Source: Novosphingobium silvae (GTDB taxonomy: Bacteria; Pseudomonadota; Alphaproteobacteria; Sphingomonadales; Sphingomonadaceae). From it: a stretch of DNA of 64,000 nucleotides. Shown here piece after piece: positions 54,715 through 64,000 of the stretch (position 1 is the stretch's first letter; each line of letters opens with the position of its first letter). A program made the position numbers and the translations under genes. The stretch spans positions 62,001-126,000 of the forward strand of contig NZ_WVTD01000002.1 of assembly GCF_009856825.1 (NCBI RefSeq). Direction: 5' to 3'. The notes under the pieces are model-generated. The model was not told where the DNA came from. It ran no database searches and saw only the letters and a list, made by a program, of their open reading frames with translations.

Positions 54715-56097
54715 TTAGGCCCCAGGAGTTGCCGGTACCTCGAGCGTGAAACAGGCGCCCTGCCCTGGCTCGCTGGACACAGTCAGATCGCCCCCCATCG
54801 CGCGCGCCAGACTTCGAGAGATATAGAGGCCCAGCCCCGATCCGCCGTCTCCACTCCGGCCGAGGCGCTCGAACTTGTCGAAGATACGTACCTGATCCTC
54901 GCTGGGAATGCCCGCGCCTTCATCGGTTACGGTCACGCGCGCGAACTGTCCAGCTTGCTCCGCGTGTATAAAAACTTGTGTATTTTCATCAGTGTACCGG
55001 ATGGCGTTGCCAATCAGGTTGAGCAGGATCTGTAGGACCCGGCGAAATTCGGCCAAGGCCGGCACACTCTCATCCACAGCCGGGGCATTTATCACAATGC
55101 CTTTCTCACGCGCGCGGACGTTGAGAATACCCGCCGCCTGGCGCGCCACTTCGGACAGATCGATTGGCTCCGGTATCGTTGTGAAACTGCCGGACTCGAC
55201 CACTTCAAGGTCGGCCATGTCCTCCAGAAGCGACAGCAGCAGTTTACCGGCACCGGCTATTTCGCCCGCATACTCCGCGTAGGCATCGGGCAGTGGCCCT
55301 GCCAAGCGGGTACGTATCGTCTCCGCGTTGGCGACGATACGGGATATAGGCTGCTTCAAAACCGGCGCCAGATCCTGACCGACAAGGCTTCGTCGAGGGG
55401 GCGGTGCGGGCTCGATCACGATAGGGTCGTGAGCTGCCGGCTCATCGGAAAGCAGCAGCAATTCGAACCCGGCCGGCTCGCAACCCGGAGACACCATCGG
55501 CAGCAATGATACGCGCCATGACCTTGCCGATCCTGGGACGATCACGCGTGTTCCATCAAGCAATCGCCAATGAAGGGGCTGTTGATGAGTGATTTTTTCT
55601 GGTGCGAGGAATTCCGTCCAGAGCCGCCCAGCCCCCGCCTCCATTGTCGCGGTCAACGTGGCAAGTTCCTGCGAGTCCGAAGCGACTGCAAGCAAGCGCT
55701 GCCCGGCGTCAAGATAAGCGCAAAGTTCGGCGACATGACGATCGATCGTCGCCTGCCGTTCGCTCGCCTGAGCGCCTTCTTCCTGCGAGGCAGGGGCGGC
55801 CTGCCATGAACGAACGCGGATAATGCAGCCATCATGGTCATCCGCTTCGCCGGGCTCCACCTCGACCCATGCGCTGATCGCATCGCTTCCGTCATAAGCA
55901 TTCACCGTCAGCGCCATGGCGTGGCGGGAGAGACGCACCCGGCGCACCAGATCGAGAAGCTCGGGCACTGCGATCGTGCCCGGAATCTCCCCCCCGCACC
56001 GCACCTGCAATCCGGCAAGAGGCTCGTCCGCATTCAGCAGGCGGTCCTGCGCGTCGATGGATCCCAGCGCGATTATCGAGCCATCCTCGCGCGTCAC
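54715..56097 (-). CDS. Histidine-kinase-like protein lacking the H-box histidine
   Basis: A 460-residue protein with a C-terminal HATPase_c domain: N box LLNLIGNAIRYTDEN (about 358-372), G1 VTDEGAGIP (390-398), F box FDKFERLG and G2 GDGGSGLGLYISRSLA (417-431). The dimerisation helix is present (VGQDLAPVLKQPISRIVANA, 239-258), but the phospho-acceptor position of the usual SHELRTPL motif holds Gln241 instead of His. The N-terminal half looks PAS-like. It may bind ATP without autophosphorylating, or phosphorylate in trans. It overlaps the 56094-57062 gene by four bases. Confidence 0.78.
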   Translation of the reverse strand: MTREDGSIIALGSIDAQDRLLNADEPLAGLQVRCGGEIPGTIAVPELLDLVRRVRLSRHAMALTVNAYDGSDAISAWVEVEPGEADDHDGCIIRVRSWQAAPASQEEGAQASERQATIDRHVAELCAYLDAGQRLLAVASDSQELATLTATMEAGAGRLWTEFLAPEKITHQQPLHWRLLDGTRVIVPGSARSWRVSLLPMVSPGCEPAGFELLLLSDEPAAHDPIVIEPAPPPRRSLVGQDLAPVLKQPISRIVANAETIRTRLAGPLPDAYAEYAGEIAGAGKLLLSLLEDMADLEVVESGSFTTIPEPIDLSEVARQAAGILNVRAREKGIVINAPAVDESVPALAEFRRVLQILLNLIGNAIRYTDENTQVFIHAEQAGQFARVTVTDEGAGIPSEDQVRIFDKFERLGRSGDGGSGLGLYISRSLARAMGGDLTVSSEPGQGACFTLEVPATPGA

Positions 56098-57062
56098 AGC
56101 GCGTAGGGCCGGGGCTGCGGAGGGGCAGACAGGATTGCCGCGGCCTCTACGGCATCGATCTGCGCCAATCCATCCGGGAGCGCACAGCTTGGATCAAAGG
56201 CCGCTACCTGAGCCCTCACTTCGCGGTCATCCAAGCCCGCCGCTCGAAAGGCAAGAGCAAGGCGAACCGCCTGACTGCGGTGGGTGTAACGCAGAACGCT
56301 ATCGCGCGATTGATTTGATGCCGTAGCAACTGCCGTGAGGAATAACGGCACCCCGGCGTCGGAAATCGAAAGTCCCTGATGCCCTCCCTCTTGCGACAAA
56401 GTCGCAAGGAGCTTTGTGGCAAGCCCGATCCGCGTCGACGCTTCGTCGTGCGAGCGGCGAAGCTCATCTTCGACCACACCGGCTCTTTCTGCAAGCGCAG
56501 GTTCGAAACCGGCAAGCGTACGAAGCGTATAGAGAGCGATGTCCAGCAGTTCCGCAGGCAGTTCGGCCAGTGGCAGGCCCATGCCTCGTTGTGCGTGGCA
56601 CCAGCGGACCTGGGTCGACAGGAACGCAGCCGCCTCGCTCCGGGCCAACGGCTGGGTCGAGACCAAAGCTCTTTGCAGTAGCGGCGAAGCGACTGGATCG
56701 AGGCCGAGCCGTCCTTGCAGCCGCTCGGTCAACTGCCATTCCAGCGTCAAGGCATGAAGGTGGGTCACAAGAGCGGTGTTGTCGAGCAGCGCATGGCCCA
56801 CTACCTCGACCTCTCCCGGCGAGTGAACGCGATGTCCTTCGTCGCCGACAAGCGCGTCGAGCAGTTGCCGCGCAACATCGGCAAGCATTCCGCGAATCCG
56901 CGCCACAGTCTCTTCGCTGAAGATTGAAAGATCGCCTGCCCCAATAAGATGACGCAGGATCGGCACGGCTGTACCCGCCACGGCGTCCCCTCGCGCAAGT
57001 GCCTCCCGTAAGGGGAGGCCGAGGCACTTCGGTGCCGTTGGCGGGGAGACTTGGTCGATCAT
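56094..57062 (-). CDS. Uncharacterised helical protein upstream of the kinase-like gene
   Basis: A 322-residue, mostly helical, Leu/Ala-rich protein without signal peptide or membrane segment. Repeated helix pairs (for example EETVARIRGMLADVARQLLDAL and SPLLQRALVSTQPLARSEAAAFL) give it a HEAT-like or DUF2336-like look. I cannot name the family with certainty. Its stop overlaps the kinase-like gene start (ATGA), so the two proteins are made together and may interact. Confidence 0.6.
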   Translation of the reverse strand: MIDQVSPPTAPKCLGLPLREALARGDAVAGTAVPILRHLIGAGDLSIFSEETVARIRGMLADVARQLLDALVGDEGHRVHSPGEVEVVGHALLDNTALVTHLHALTLEWQLTERLQGRLGLDPVASPLLQRALVSTQPLARSEAAAFLSTQVRWCHAQRGMGLPLAELPAELLDIALYTLRTLAGFEPALAERAGVVEDELRRSHDEASTRIGLATKLLATLSQEGGHQGLSISDAGVPLFLTAVATASNQSRDSVLRYTHRSQAVRLALAFRAAGLDDREVRAQVAAFDPSCALPDGLAQIDAVEAAAILSAPPQPRPYAL

Positions 57063-57097
57063 ATGACCTGTCTAACGGGCATTTGGTTAATCCAAGG

Positions 57098-58348
57098 TTA
57101 TCCGTGTCGCCGCAGCGGCACGAGGAGCGCTGCGGCAAGGAGAATGGCGCAAAGGAGCCGGACAACCAGAAGAACCTGGCCGAAAGCTGAAGCCACAGCA
57201 AGGACGAGCCCAAGCAGCGCCCTGTCTGAAATCCACCCTCGAGGACGGCCTTCGACGACCCTTGGCAGCAGGATCACGATCATCATCAGGATAGCCGGCA
57301 CGCACAACCACGCCAGCACCGGCTCTCCCGGGAACCGCGGCGTGTCCACAAGGATCAGTGCCGTGAAGGCAAGATCGATGGCCCACCCCAAGGCATCAGC
57401 GCGCGGGATCGCAGGAAGCGGCTGTCCGAGTGCCTGCCGCTCGGCAGACCGCAGCAGCCGGCTCGCTTCAGCCAGCACCCAGGCTACGGCAACGAAGGCA
57501 AAGCCGCCGGCCGCCAGCCCGAACCACCCCAAACCAGCAGCCATGGCGATCGAAGCGAGCACCGCAAGGGATACGGCGTTGCTCGCATTGCCCGCATGGA
57601 GGAGGGAGGAGCCAAAGCTCAGGACGCCGATGCGGGCCAACGCCCGGCCGGGAGACCTGCCTGCATCGTCGCCGAGGCGCGAGCGCAGCCAGTCGTCTTC
57701 GAGTGCAAACGCCTCGGCCTCTGTACGAACGACCCGCCATGCCGTGCCGGATCGAGCCGCCGCAGGGATCTCGCGCATGGCAATCCCCGTCTGCAGGGCA
57801 ATCCGAGTGAGAGCGGACGGCACGTCGACGTCGATGGGGAGTTGATGCAACTGTTCCACAAGTTCACCAGGCACGCGCATCAGACCGGCCGTTGCTCTGT
57901 TGATGTCGATCCGCTCGAACCCGGCCGCCAGCGCGCCTTCAACGGGTTGGACCAGCACCACCGGCGTGCGCCCCTCCAGCAAGGGCAATGCTTTACCGGG
58001 GTCAACGAACAGCCCCTCGGACATCACGACGAGTTCATCGGTGGCGGTGACAAGCCCGGCCAGTTGGCCCGGCCCGGTGGCAATGGTGAACTGGAGGCCC
58101 GCGCCTTCAGCGGCGTGCTGGAGCGCGATCATTTCGGCGGACGCGCCTCGAGCTAGGCATATTACCCGCTGGCAAGCGAATGCCAGCGCCATCCCCACCT
58201 GGTGCTGAGCAACGCTCGCCCCTGCCACGCGCAGGAATGCACGGGAAGACGGCTGCCCCGTCCCGGCAGGCTCCATCATGGCCAGCAATGCGATCCGCAA
58301 ATCCGAACTCCAGCACCCAACCTCATCGTTTAGGCAGGTGCCTGACAA
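57098..58348 (-). CDS. Uncharacterised protein with a nucleotidyltransferase-like N-terminus and membrane C-terminus
   Basis: About 400 residues: a soluble N-terminal half that looks like a Rossmann/GT-A type fold (AFLRVAGASVAQHQVGMALA, CQRVICLARG, TATDELVVMSEGLFVD), then from about residue 255 on six hydrophobic helices. The arrangement resembles sugar-phosphate nucleotidyltransferase/CDP-alcohol phosphotransferase fusions, but I see no clear CDP-alcohol motif. The start is unclear: the open frame begins at TTG 58348, and ATG 58279 or 58276 is equally plausible. It lies 36 bases upstream of the 57062 gene. Confidence 0.55.
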   Translation of the reverse strand: MSGTCLNDEVGCWSSDLRIALLAMMEPAGTGQPSSRAFLRVAGASVAQHQVGMALAFACQRVICLARGASAEMIALQHAAEGAGLQFTIATGPGQLAGLVTATDELVVMSEGLFVDPGKALPLLEGRTPVVLVQPVEGALAAGFERIDINRATAGLMRVPGELVEQLHQLPIDVDVPSALTRIALQTGIAMREIPAAARSGTAWRVVRTEAEAFALEDDWLRSRLGDDAGRSPGRALARIGVLSFGSSLLHAGNASNAVSLAVLASIAMAAGLGWFGLAAGGFAFVAVAWVLAEASRLLRSAERQALGQPLPAIPRADALGWAIDLAFTALILVDTPRFPGEPVLAWLCVPAILMMIVILLPRVVEGRPRGWISDRALLGLVLAVASAFGQVLLVVRLLCAILLAAALLVPLRRHG

Positions 58349-58369
58349 GTTCCAAGCGGAACCGAACGA

Positions 58370-58672
58370 TCAGTCTAGGGAAAACTCTGCGAGGTAGGCC
58401 CTCAAGTCTCGGAGTGCCGTAGGCTCTCCGGGGGCGGCGCTCAGTGCCCTTTCGGCTAGGATGCGCAGGCGGTCAGAGTGAAAGCTCGCGGCGAGGCCCT
58501 TGAGGCGCATGGCGGCCACGATCCAGTTCCCGTCGCATCGCGATCGTTCCAGGAGGTCTACCTGCCTGGCAACGCTATCGACGAATGCCTGGCGTAGCTC
58601 CGCCATCAGCAAAGGATCGCCGCCCGCTGCAGCAGCCAGTGTAGCTTCAAGTGCGCCCGCTTCATACGCCAT
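58370..58672 (-). CDS. Hpt-like protein lacking the phospho-acceptor histidine
   Basis: A 100-residue four-helix-type protein resembling histidine phosphotransfer domains. The segment WIVAAMRLKGLAASFHSDRL matches the Hpt motif AHxLKGxxxxxG, but the His position holds Met55 (codon ATG). Without it the protein cannot relay phosphate in the usual way. It lies 21 bases upstream of the membrane-protein gene in the same direction and diverges from the coiled-coil gene at 58742. Confidence 0.7.
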   Translation of the reverse strand: MAYEAGALEATLAAAAGGDPLLMAELRQAFVDSVARQVDLLERSRCDGNWIVAAMRLKGLAASFHSDRLRILAERALSAAPGEPTALRDLRAYLAEFSLD

Positions 58673-58741
58673 TTCCCCAGGATAATGGCGAAGTCGTTAA
58701 ACTGGGGTTTATCGCCGAGCCGCCCGTGATATTCTGCCTGG

Positions 58742-61390
58742 ATGGCTGGGGAACACAGGATCATCGCCTTAGGGACGAGCAGCGGCGAACGTACGGAGTC
58801 CGATCCCGAAGGGGGCGGCCCCGCACCCGCAGCGCTCCCAGCTTGTGAGAACTGGAACGAGGCGGGGATCGACGAGGACGAGCCTGCAGTTGCGGATGAG
58901 ATCGCCGCCGAACAGTCGTCACGCCGCCGTTGGCCGATCGTGGCCGCAGCAACTGCCGTAACGGCGTGGACTGCTCTCTTCATCGCCGGACAAGCCTCTT
59001 CTCCTTCCGACCAGCCCTTGCTCGCTCAGCTTCCCGAGCTCATCGCGACCTGGTGCGTTCCTGTCCTTCTGGTCGGAGTGATCTGGCTTCTGGCGATGCG
59101 TCACAGTACCCGCGAAGCTGGGCGGTTCGCGGATGTGGCTCATAGGCTCTCGTCGGAATCGGCATCTCTGGAGCGGCGCCTCGCCGGGGTGAACCGGGAA
59201 CTTAGCCTGGCCCGTGAATTTCTTGCCGCGCAATCTCGCGATCTGGAATCGCTGGGCAGACTCGCAAGCGAGCGCCTGTCGCAGAACGCCGAGCGCCTGC
59301 AGGATCTCGTGCGCGAAAACGGCGCGAGGGTCGAATCGATCAGCACCGTCAGCAACGCGGCTCTGGACAACATGGAGAAGCTGCGCGGGCAGTTGCCGGT
59401 CATCGCCAACTCCGCCAAGGACGTCACGAACAACATCGCCAATGCCGGTCGTACCGCTCACGGCCAGTTGGAGGACATGGTCGCAGGCTTCCATCGCTTG
59501 AACGAGTTCGGTGCTGCCAGTACTCGCCAGGTCACCATGCTGCGCGAGCAGGTGAGTGATACTTTGGAGGGCTTTACCCGTCAGTGCGAACAGCTGGAGG
59601 GCATCGCGTCGGCGCGGTTCGCCGAGTTGGCACAACGCAGTGACGAACTCAGGGCCCGGCTTGACCGTGAAGAGGCGGATGCCCTTTCGGCGATGAAAGG
59701 GCGCGCCAGCGCCCTCTCGGACGAAATCCGGGAGACGCGCCAGCAGCTCGACCGTCACGAGGCGGAAAGCCTCACTTCGCTTCGTGCCCGCCTCGTCGCG
59801 CTACGCGATGAAAGCGATGTGGTATCCCGCGCCCTGCGCGATGCAGAGGAAAGGGCGCAAGAGGCTCTCCGCAGTTCTCTCGATGAATTTTCTATTGAAC
59901 ATTCGATGGTCAGTGCTGCCCTGGAGCAGGCGCAGCAAGCCGCAGTCGAAGCTCTTGCAGGGCGTCTTGCCGCCATTGCATCCGAAGCAAGGCAGGTCGA
60001 CGAAGCCATCGGCCTTCGCGCCGAGCGCCTGTCCATGGAGGCCGAAGAGCGTCAATCCCGTCAGGCCGAGCAGGAGCGCCACGCAATCGCCCGGATAGAA
60101 CACATGCTGCGGGAACTCGACGCGGGCATGGCCGAGCGCCTGGAGCGCCATCGTAGCCAGGCGGCTAACCTAGCCGACCGCGCCGCCGAAGTCACGGAGG
60201 AGCTTTCGCTCTACGAAGTCCGGCTCGCCACGATAACGCAGTCCGCCGGTGACTCCGAACAGCGTATCGGCGCCAGCCTGAGCGCCCTTGCTCAACACCT
60301 CACTGCGGCGCGCGCCACGCTCGCTTCCACCGATAGCGAGGTCGAGAAGCTGACGGGCGACAGTCTCCGCCTGCTGGAACTCATACAGGCGAGCGCAAAA
60401 CAGACCCACACTGCCCTGCCCGAGGGGCTGGCCGTTTCGGAAGACAGGCTTGTACGTCTGCAGGAAGGCCTTGCGGCGTTCATGGCTCAACTGCGCCTCT
60501 CGGTTCAGGGTAGCGAAGGTCTTGCCGCCTCCATCGGTACATCCGGACGTGATCTGGATGCACTCGTCACCGGGCTCGAACAGGCACAGGCCTCCCTATC
60601 TGCCCGTGGCGCCGATCACACGGCGCTGTTCGCACGCCTGCTTGCGACGATCACCGAAATGGACGACGCCACCCGCCAGGCTGCCGATCGGGCGAGCGGT
60701 GCGCTTGCAGGGTCGATTGAGGCGCTGCGCTCCGAGCTTGCCCACGCCGTCGAGGCGATCGAGCAAGACAGCCCTGACCGCATCGTTCGCATCGCCCAAT
60801 CCTTGGGGGCGGAAAGCGCCTCCGCAATCGACAAGGCCATGCGCAACCGGGTCGCCGAGATATCCGGCCAGCTGGAACAGGCGGTCGCCCGGTCAGCAGG
60901 CGTTACCCACGAGACAACGCGTCAGTTGCACGAGCAGATAAGCAAGGTGGACCAGTTGGTCGGCAACTTGGAGAGCCGTGTCGCAGATGCTCGCCGCGAG
61001 GCTGAGGAGCAGGTCGACAACGACTTCGCCCGCCGCGCCGCCATCATCACCGAATCGCTCAACTCGAACGCCATCGACATCGTTTCGGTGGTGTCGCAGG
61101 ACATCGCCGACACCGCATGGGCTGCATACCTGCGCGGCGATCGCGGCATCTTCACCCGACGGGCGGTGCGACTTCTGGACGCTGGTGAGGTCAAGGCCAT
61201 CCACCAGCTGTTCGAACGTGACGACGCTTTTCGAGGCAACGTCAGCCGCTACATCCACGATTTCGAGTCTATCCTGCGTCAGGTACTCTCCACGAGGGAC
61301 GGAAACGCTTTGGGCGTCACGCTGCTATCCTCTGACATGGGCAAGCTCTACGTGGCCCTCGCGCAGGGTGTCGAACGCCTGCGCAGCTGA
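58742..61390 (+). CDS. Membrane-anchored coiled-coil protein, TipN-like
   Basis: An 882-residue protein: acidic N-terminal tail (1-60), two membrane helices (about 65-82 and 98-117), then a very long coiled coil (about 130-770) rich in Ala, Glu, Arg, and a compact C-terminal domain (about 775-880) with AAYLRGDRGIFTRRAVRLL and SSDMGKLYVALAQG. Length and layout parallel Caulobacter TipN, the new-pole/birth-scar marker that directs polarity and division-plane events; the homology is suggested by architecture and by recollection of the C-terminal motif only. Other coiled-coil polarity or envelope factors are possible. Confidence 0.6.
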   Translation: MAGEHRIIALGTSSGERTESDPEGGGPAPAALPACENWNEAGIDEDEPAVADEIAAEQSSRRRWPIVAAATAVTAWTALFIAGQASSPSDQPLLAQLPELIATWCVPVLLVGVIWLLAMRHSTREAGRFADVAHRLSSESASLERRLAGVNRELSLAREFLAAQSRDLESLGRLASERLSQNAERLQDLVRENGARVESISTVSNAALDNMEKLRGQLPVIANSAKDVTNNIANAGRTAHGQLEDMVAGFHRLNEFGAASTRQVTMLREQVSDTLEGFTRQCEQLEGIASARFAELAQRSDELRARLDREEADALSAMKGRASALSDEIRETRQQLDRHEAESLTSLRARLVALRDESDVVSRALRDAEERAQEALRSSLDEFSIEHSMVSAALEQAQQAAVEALAGRLAAIASEARQVDEAIGLRAERLSMEAEERQSRQAEQERHAIARIEHMLRELDAGMAERLERHRSQAANLADRAAEVTEELSLYEVRLATITQSAGDSEQRIGASLSALAQHLTAARATLASTDSEVEKLTGDSLRLLELIQASAKQTHTALPEGLAVSEDRLVRLQEGLAAFMAQLRLSVQGSEGLAASIGTSGRDLDALVTGLEQAQASLSARGADHTALFARLLATITEMDDATRQAADRASGALAGSIEALRSELAHAVEAIEQDSPDRIVRIAQSLGAESASAIDKAMRNRVAEISGQLEQAVARSAGVTHETTRQLHEQISKVDQLVGNLESRVADARREAEEQVDNDFARRAAIITESLNSNAIDIVSVVSQDIADTAWAAYLRGDRGIFTRRAVRLLDAGEVKAIHQLFERDDAFRGNVSRYIHDFESILRQVLSTRDGNALGVTLLSSDMGKLYVALAQGVERLRS

Positions 61391-61568
61391 GCCGCAGCCC
61401 CGCTGTCTTGCGCGAGCCAGCGGGTCCCAGACAAACGATTCGCGGCTCTGGCAAACAAAAAAGCGGGCGAACGTTCACCCTCCTAACCAAACGAGAGGAG
61501 GAGTCTTGGCGGGCGGTCTGGCCTTCCCTGAGCGTCGGCTCGCCGGTTCTTAGGCGAGCAACCCGCGC

Positions 61569-61865
61569 TCAATACCCGAGATCGTCGACCGGGGGCCTTC
61601 CAAAGAAATTCAAATCGTCAACGGTGATCCATTGCGCGGCATAGTTGACGTAGTACGCGGAGAACAGCCCTGCTGCGAGCAGCGTCGCGCGAAAAGCAAT
61701 CACCTTCGGGCGAAAGTTCACCGGCGCACTGTCGGCATGCCCCTTTGGTACCTCGTGACCATCAACCTGGTCAGGCGTACGCAAGCCGAACGGCATTACC
61801 AGAAATGCGCTCAACACCCAGAACAGGGCGTAGATCGCAATGATCGAAGTCCAGTTCATCGCCAC
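61569..61865 (-). CDS. DUF1467 membrane protein
   Basis: A 98-residue protein with two membrane helices (about 7-27 and 60-80) and the DUF1467 hallmarks VMPFGLRTPDQ and PVNFRPKVIAFRATLLA. The family sits next to RNase J or proS in alphaproteobacteria; function unknown. The GTG at 61865 has GGAGG upstream within the RNase J tail; ATG 61859 is the alternative start. Confidence 0.88.
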   Translation of the reverse strand: MAMNWTSIIAIYALFWVLSAFLVMPFGLRTPDQVDGHEVPKGHADSAPVNFRPKVIAFRATLLAAGLFSAYYVNYAAQWITVDDLNFFGRPPVDDLGY

Positions 61866-61871
61866 GCCGCT

Positions 61872-63497
61872 TCAGTCCTCCAGCAGCAGCACCTGCACCT
61901 GCGGCTTCTTGCCCGACCAGCGTGCCGCAGCCCGGCGTGCTGCCAGTCTCGCCGCTTCCATCCGCACGCTGCGTTCCCCCTTCTTCGCACGAGCAAGCGC
62001 GTCTGCAACGTCCTTCCTCGCTTCGGCAACGAAGTCATCATAATCTTCGTCAAGCGGGAGTCCGATGGCAGACACCTCCACGTGGCCCTTGCGGTTCGCA
62101 GCAACGGATACGACGCCGTTGAAGGCGAGGCGGCGGCGCATGGCCATCGCTTCCCCATCGGCGGGTGCGATGATGTCACCATCCAGCACGAGACGCCCCG
62201 AACGAACCTCGCCGAACTTGCCGGCATGGCCCGGCGCCAGCCTCACGAGATCGCCATTCTTCTGAAAGACGGCCGTGGGGATCCCGGAGCCCAGGCCCAA
62301 CCTCGCCTGCTCCTTCATGTGTCGGATTTCCCCGTGCACGGGCAGCAGTATCTGCGGCCGGAGCCAACCGTAAAGCGCTTCCAGTTCAGGCCGGCCCGGA
62401 TGGCCCGAGACATGGATCGGACTCTGGCGGTCCGTCACGATGACGATCCCGGCCTCTGCAAGACGGTTCTGGATCCGACCGATCTGGATTTCATTGCCCG
62501 GGATCTGGCGGCTCGAAAACAGCACCACATCGCCGCGCTCAAGCTTGATCGGGTGATTGCCCTCGGCAATGCGCGCCAACGCGGCTCGAGGTTCGCCCTG
62601 CCCCCCGGTGGCTACGATCAGGACATCTCCTCGCGGCAGGTCCATCGCGGTGTCCGCATCGATGACGTTGGGCAGGTCCGAAAGATAGCCACAGGATTTA
62701 CCCACCGCGATGATGCGATCGAGCGAACGTCCGGCGACGCACAGCTGGCGCCCTGTCTTCCTCGCAACGTCGCCAAGCGTTTGAAGGCGCGCGACGTTGG
62801 AGGCAAAGGTGGTCACAACGACACGCCGGCCCTTGTGCCGCCCTACCTCCTCCAGCAAACCACGATAAACTTCGCCTTCAGAACCTGACGCCTCCGGATT
62901 GAAGACGTTCGTGGAATCGCAGACGAGCGCGAGAACACCCTCGTCGCCGATGGCAGACAACTCGGCCTTTGTTGCCGGAGTTCCGACCTGCGGCTCGTCA
63001 TCGAGCTTCCAGTCTCCGGTATGGAAAATCCGTCCGAACGGCGTGCCGATCAACAGTGCGTTGCCTTCCGCGATCGAATGCGCAAGCGGCACGTAACGGA
63101 TTTCGAAGGGGCCGATCTGGAAGTTCTCCAGATCGTCGACGACGATCAGTTCGACCTTGTCGAGAATGCCGGCCTCTTCCAGCTTGGCCGCGACGAGCTT
63201 GGCAGTGAAAGGGGTCGCATAGAGAGGTACGTCAAGGTCCTCTGCGAAGTACGGCACGGCCCCGATGTGGTCTTCATGCGCATGGGTCAGGACGATCCCG
63301 AGCAGGTTCTCACGCTCATTCTCGATAAACTCGAGATCGGCGAAAACGAGATCCACGCCCGGATACTCGTTGCCCGAGAAGGTCATTCCAAGATCGACCA
63401 TCAGCCACTTGCCCTGACAGCCATAAAGATTGACGTTCATGCCGATCTCGCCCGAGCCGCCGAGGGCACAGAACAGCAGTTCATTTCCTGGAATCAC
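61872..63497 (-). CDS. rnj: Ribonuclease J
   Basis: A 541-residue beta-CASP metallo-beta-lactamase nuclease for rRNA and mRNA processing. Metal site [16 protein letters not shown] (His72, His74, Asp76, His77), [10 protein letters not shown], the beta-[14 protein letters not shown] and [18 protein letters not shown] blocks are all present. The ATG overlaps the coaX stop (ATGA) and DUF1467 follows after 6 bases: a three-gene operon. Confidence 0.94.
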   Translation of the reverse strand: MIPGNELLFCALGGSGEIGMNVNLYGCQGKWLMVDLGMTFSGNEYPGVDLVFADLEFIENERENLLGIVLTHAHEDHIGAVPYFAEDLDVPLYATPFTAKLVAAKLEEAGILDKVELIVVDDLENFQIGPFEIRYVPLAHSIAEGNALLIGTPFGRIFHTGDWKLDDEPQVGTPATKAELSAIGDEGVLALVCDSTNVFNPEASGSEGEVYRGLLEEVGRHKGRRVVVTTFASNVARLQTLGDVARKTGRQLCVAGRSLDRIIAVGKSCGYLSDLPNVIDADTAMDLPRGDVLIVATGGQGEPRAALARIAEGNHPIKLERGDVVLFSSRQIPGNEIQIGRIQNRLAEAGIVIVTDRQSPIHVSGHPGRPELEALYGWLRPQILLPVHGEIRHMKEQARLGLGSGIPTAVFQKNGDLVRLAPGHAGKFGEVRSGRLVLDGDIIAPADGEAMAMRRRLAFNGVVSVAANRKGHVEVSAIGLPLDEDYDDFVAEARKDVADALARAKKGERSVRMEAARLAARRAAARWSGKKPQVQVLLLED

Positions 63498-64000
63498 TTA
63501 GATGCGGCCCTTTGCGCAAGAATAGCGAGACCATCGATCGTGAGGTCCGCGTCAACGGCATCGAAAATGTCGGTGGCCTCGTGGAACAGCACAGCCAGCC
63601 CTCCCGTGGCAATGACCTTTGCCGGGCGACCGATCTCGGCGCGGATGCGCGCAATCAGCCCTTCCATCATCGCCACATAACCCCAGAAGACCCCTATCAG
63701 CATCTGATCTTCGGTGTTGCGCCCCACGACGCCAGTGGTCTTTGGGATCTCGATCGCTATGCGCGGGAGCTTGGCCGTGTTTCCGACCAATGCATCGAGC
63801 GAGAGGTTTAGCCCCGGCGCGATGATTCCGCCCTTGTACGCCCCGTTGAAATCGATGACGTCGAACGTCGTCGCGGTACCGAAATCGACCACGATGAGGT
63901 CGCCGGAATGTTTCGCATGGGCAGCAATGGCATTCACCGCGCGGTCGGTTCCGAGGGACCGTGGCTCATCCACATCGATATCGATACCGAAAGCCGCCGC
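63494..64000 (-). CDS. coaX: Type III pantothenate kinase (partial, 5' end beyond the window)
   Basis: The C-terminal ~168 residues of CoaX, the first enzyme of coenzyme A synthesis. Visible blocks are [30 protein letters not shown] (ASKHA phosphate loop), [15 protein letters not shown] and [11 protein letters not shown]. The frame is open through the window edge, so the N-terminus is missing. Its stop overlaps the RNase J start. Confidence 0.92.
   Translation of the reverse strand, partial: AAAFGIDIDVDEPRSLGTDRAVNAIAAHAKHSGDLIVVDFGTATTFDVIDFNGAYKGGIIAPGLNLSLDALVGNTAKLPRIAIEIPKTTGVVGRNTEDQMLIGVFWGYVAMMEGLIARIRAEIGRPAKVIATGGLAVLFHEATDIFDAVDADLTIDGLAILAQRAASK

Overview
The window looks like a chromosome segment of a high-GC alphaproteobacterium of the Sphingomonadaceae, Novosphingobium/Sphingobium-like. 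The indications are the trpE-trpG-trpD-trpC-moaC-moeA-lexA run, the coaX-RNase J-DUF1467 run, an alphaproteobacterial SOS box (GTTC-N7-GTTC) before lexA, and a Trb-type conjugation module of the sort common in sphingomonad integrative elements. The genus is inferred from gene order and protein style, not from a search.

Region 1 (1 to about 33089) is the right-hand part of an integrative and conjugative element (ICE) abutting the 3' end of a tRNA-Arg(CCT) gene (33090-33163, minus). Its left end lies outside the window. From left to right it holds: a mating-pair/T4SS module on the minus strand (trbK-alt, trbJ, trbE, trbD, trbC, trbB) with stop/start overlaps; an oppositely oriented GNAT cargo gene; a CopG-like regulator, traG (VirD4-type coupling protein) and a DUF3363-type relaxase with a candidate oriT; a lytic transglycosylase, DUF736, TraF peptidase, DUF2840, an AlpA-like HTH protein and a frameshifted DUF6499/DUF2285 gene; and an XRE regulator with a palindromic operator.

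Region 2 (15592-23643) is an anti-phage island in the ICE: a type III CBASS. On the minus strand a seven-gene, almost fully overlapping operon encodes a TRIP13-like AAA+ ATPase (Cap6), two HORMA-type proteins (Cap8, Cap7), a CD-NTase (CdnD-like), the NucC nuclease (IDx30EAK active site), a DUF2235 serine hydrolase and a 606-residue protein I cannot assign. Divergently transcribed are a CapH-like repressor and a CapP-like zinc peptidase. Expected logic: CapP cleaves CapH under stress; HORMA/TRIP13 license the CD-NTase; its cyclic trinucleotide fires NucC. The last two genes are not part of the described core and are the most interesting unexplained content.

Region 3 (23804-33128) is the ICE maintenance module: a 52-residue protein, DUF2493, a Toprim protein, a ParB-like protein and DUF932. 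Each is preceded by a long, often strongly structured leader, and two leaders are clearly duplicated. A PrlF-YhaV toxin-antitoxin pair and a large serine recombinase follow. The recombinase frame ends inside the antisense of the tRNA.

Region 4 (33165-64000) is core chromosome: DUF1178, nitrilase-family hydrolase and grxC; a small heat-shock gene with a sigma32-like promoter and ROSE-like leader; an oxidoreductase; tpiA-secG-pyrG; a PpiD-like foldase; the trp operon with an embedded lipoprotein phosphodiester glycosidase; moaC, moeA, lexA; comEC; gltX; gltA; a cluster with a histidine-kinase-like protein lacking its H-box His and an Hpt-like protein lacking its His; a TipN-like coiled-coil membrane protein; DUF1467, RNase J and a partial coaX.
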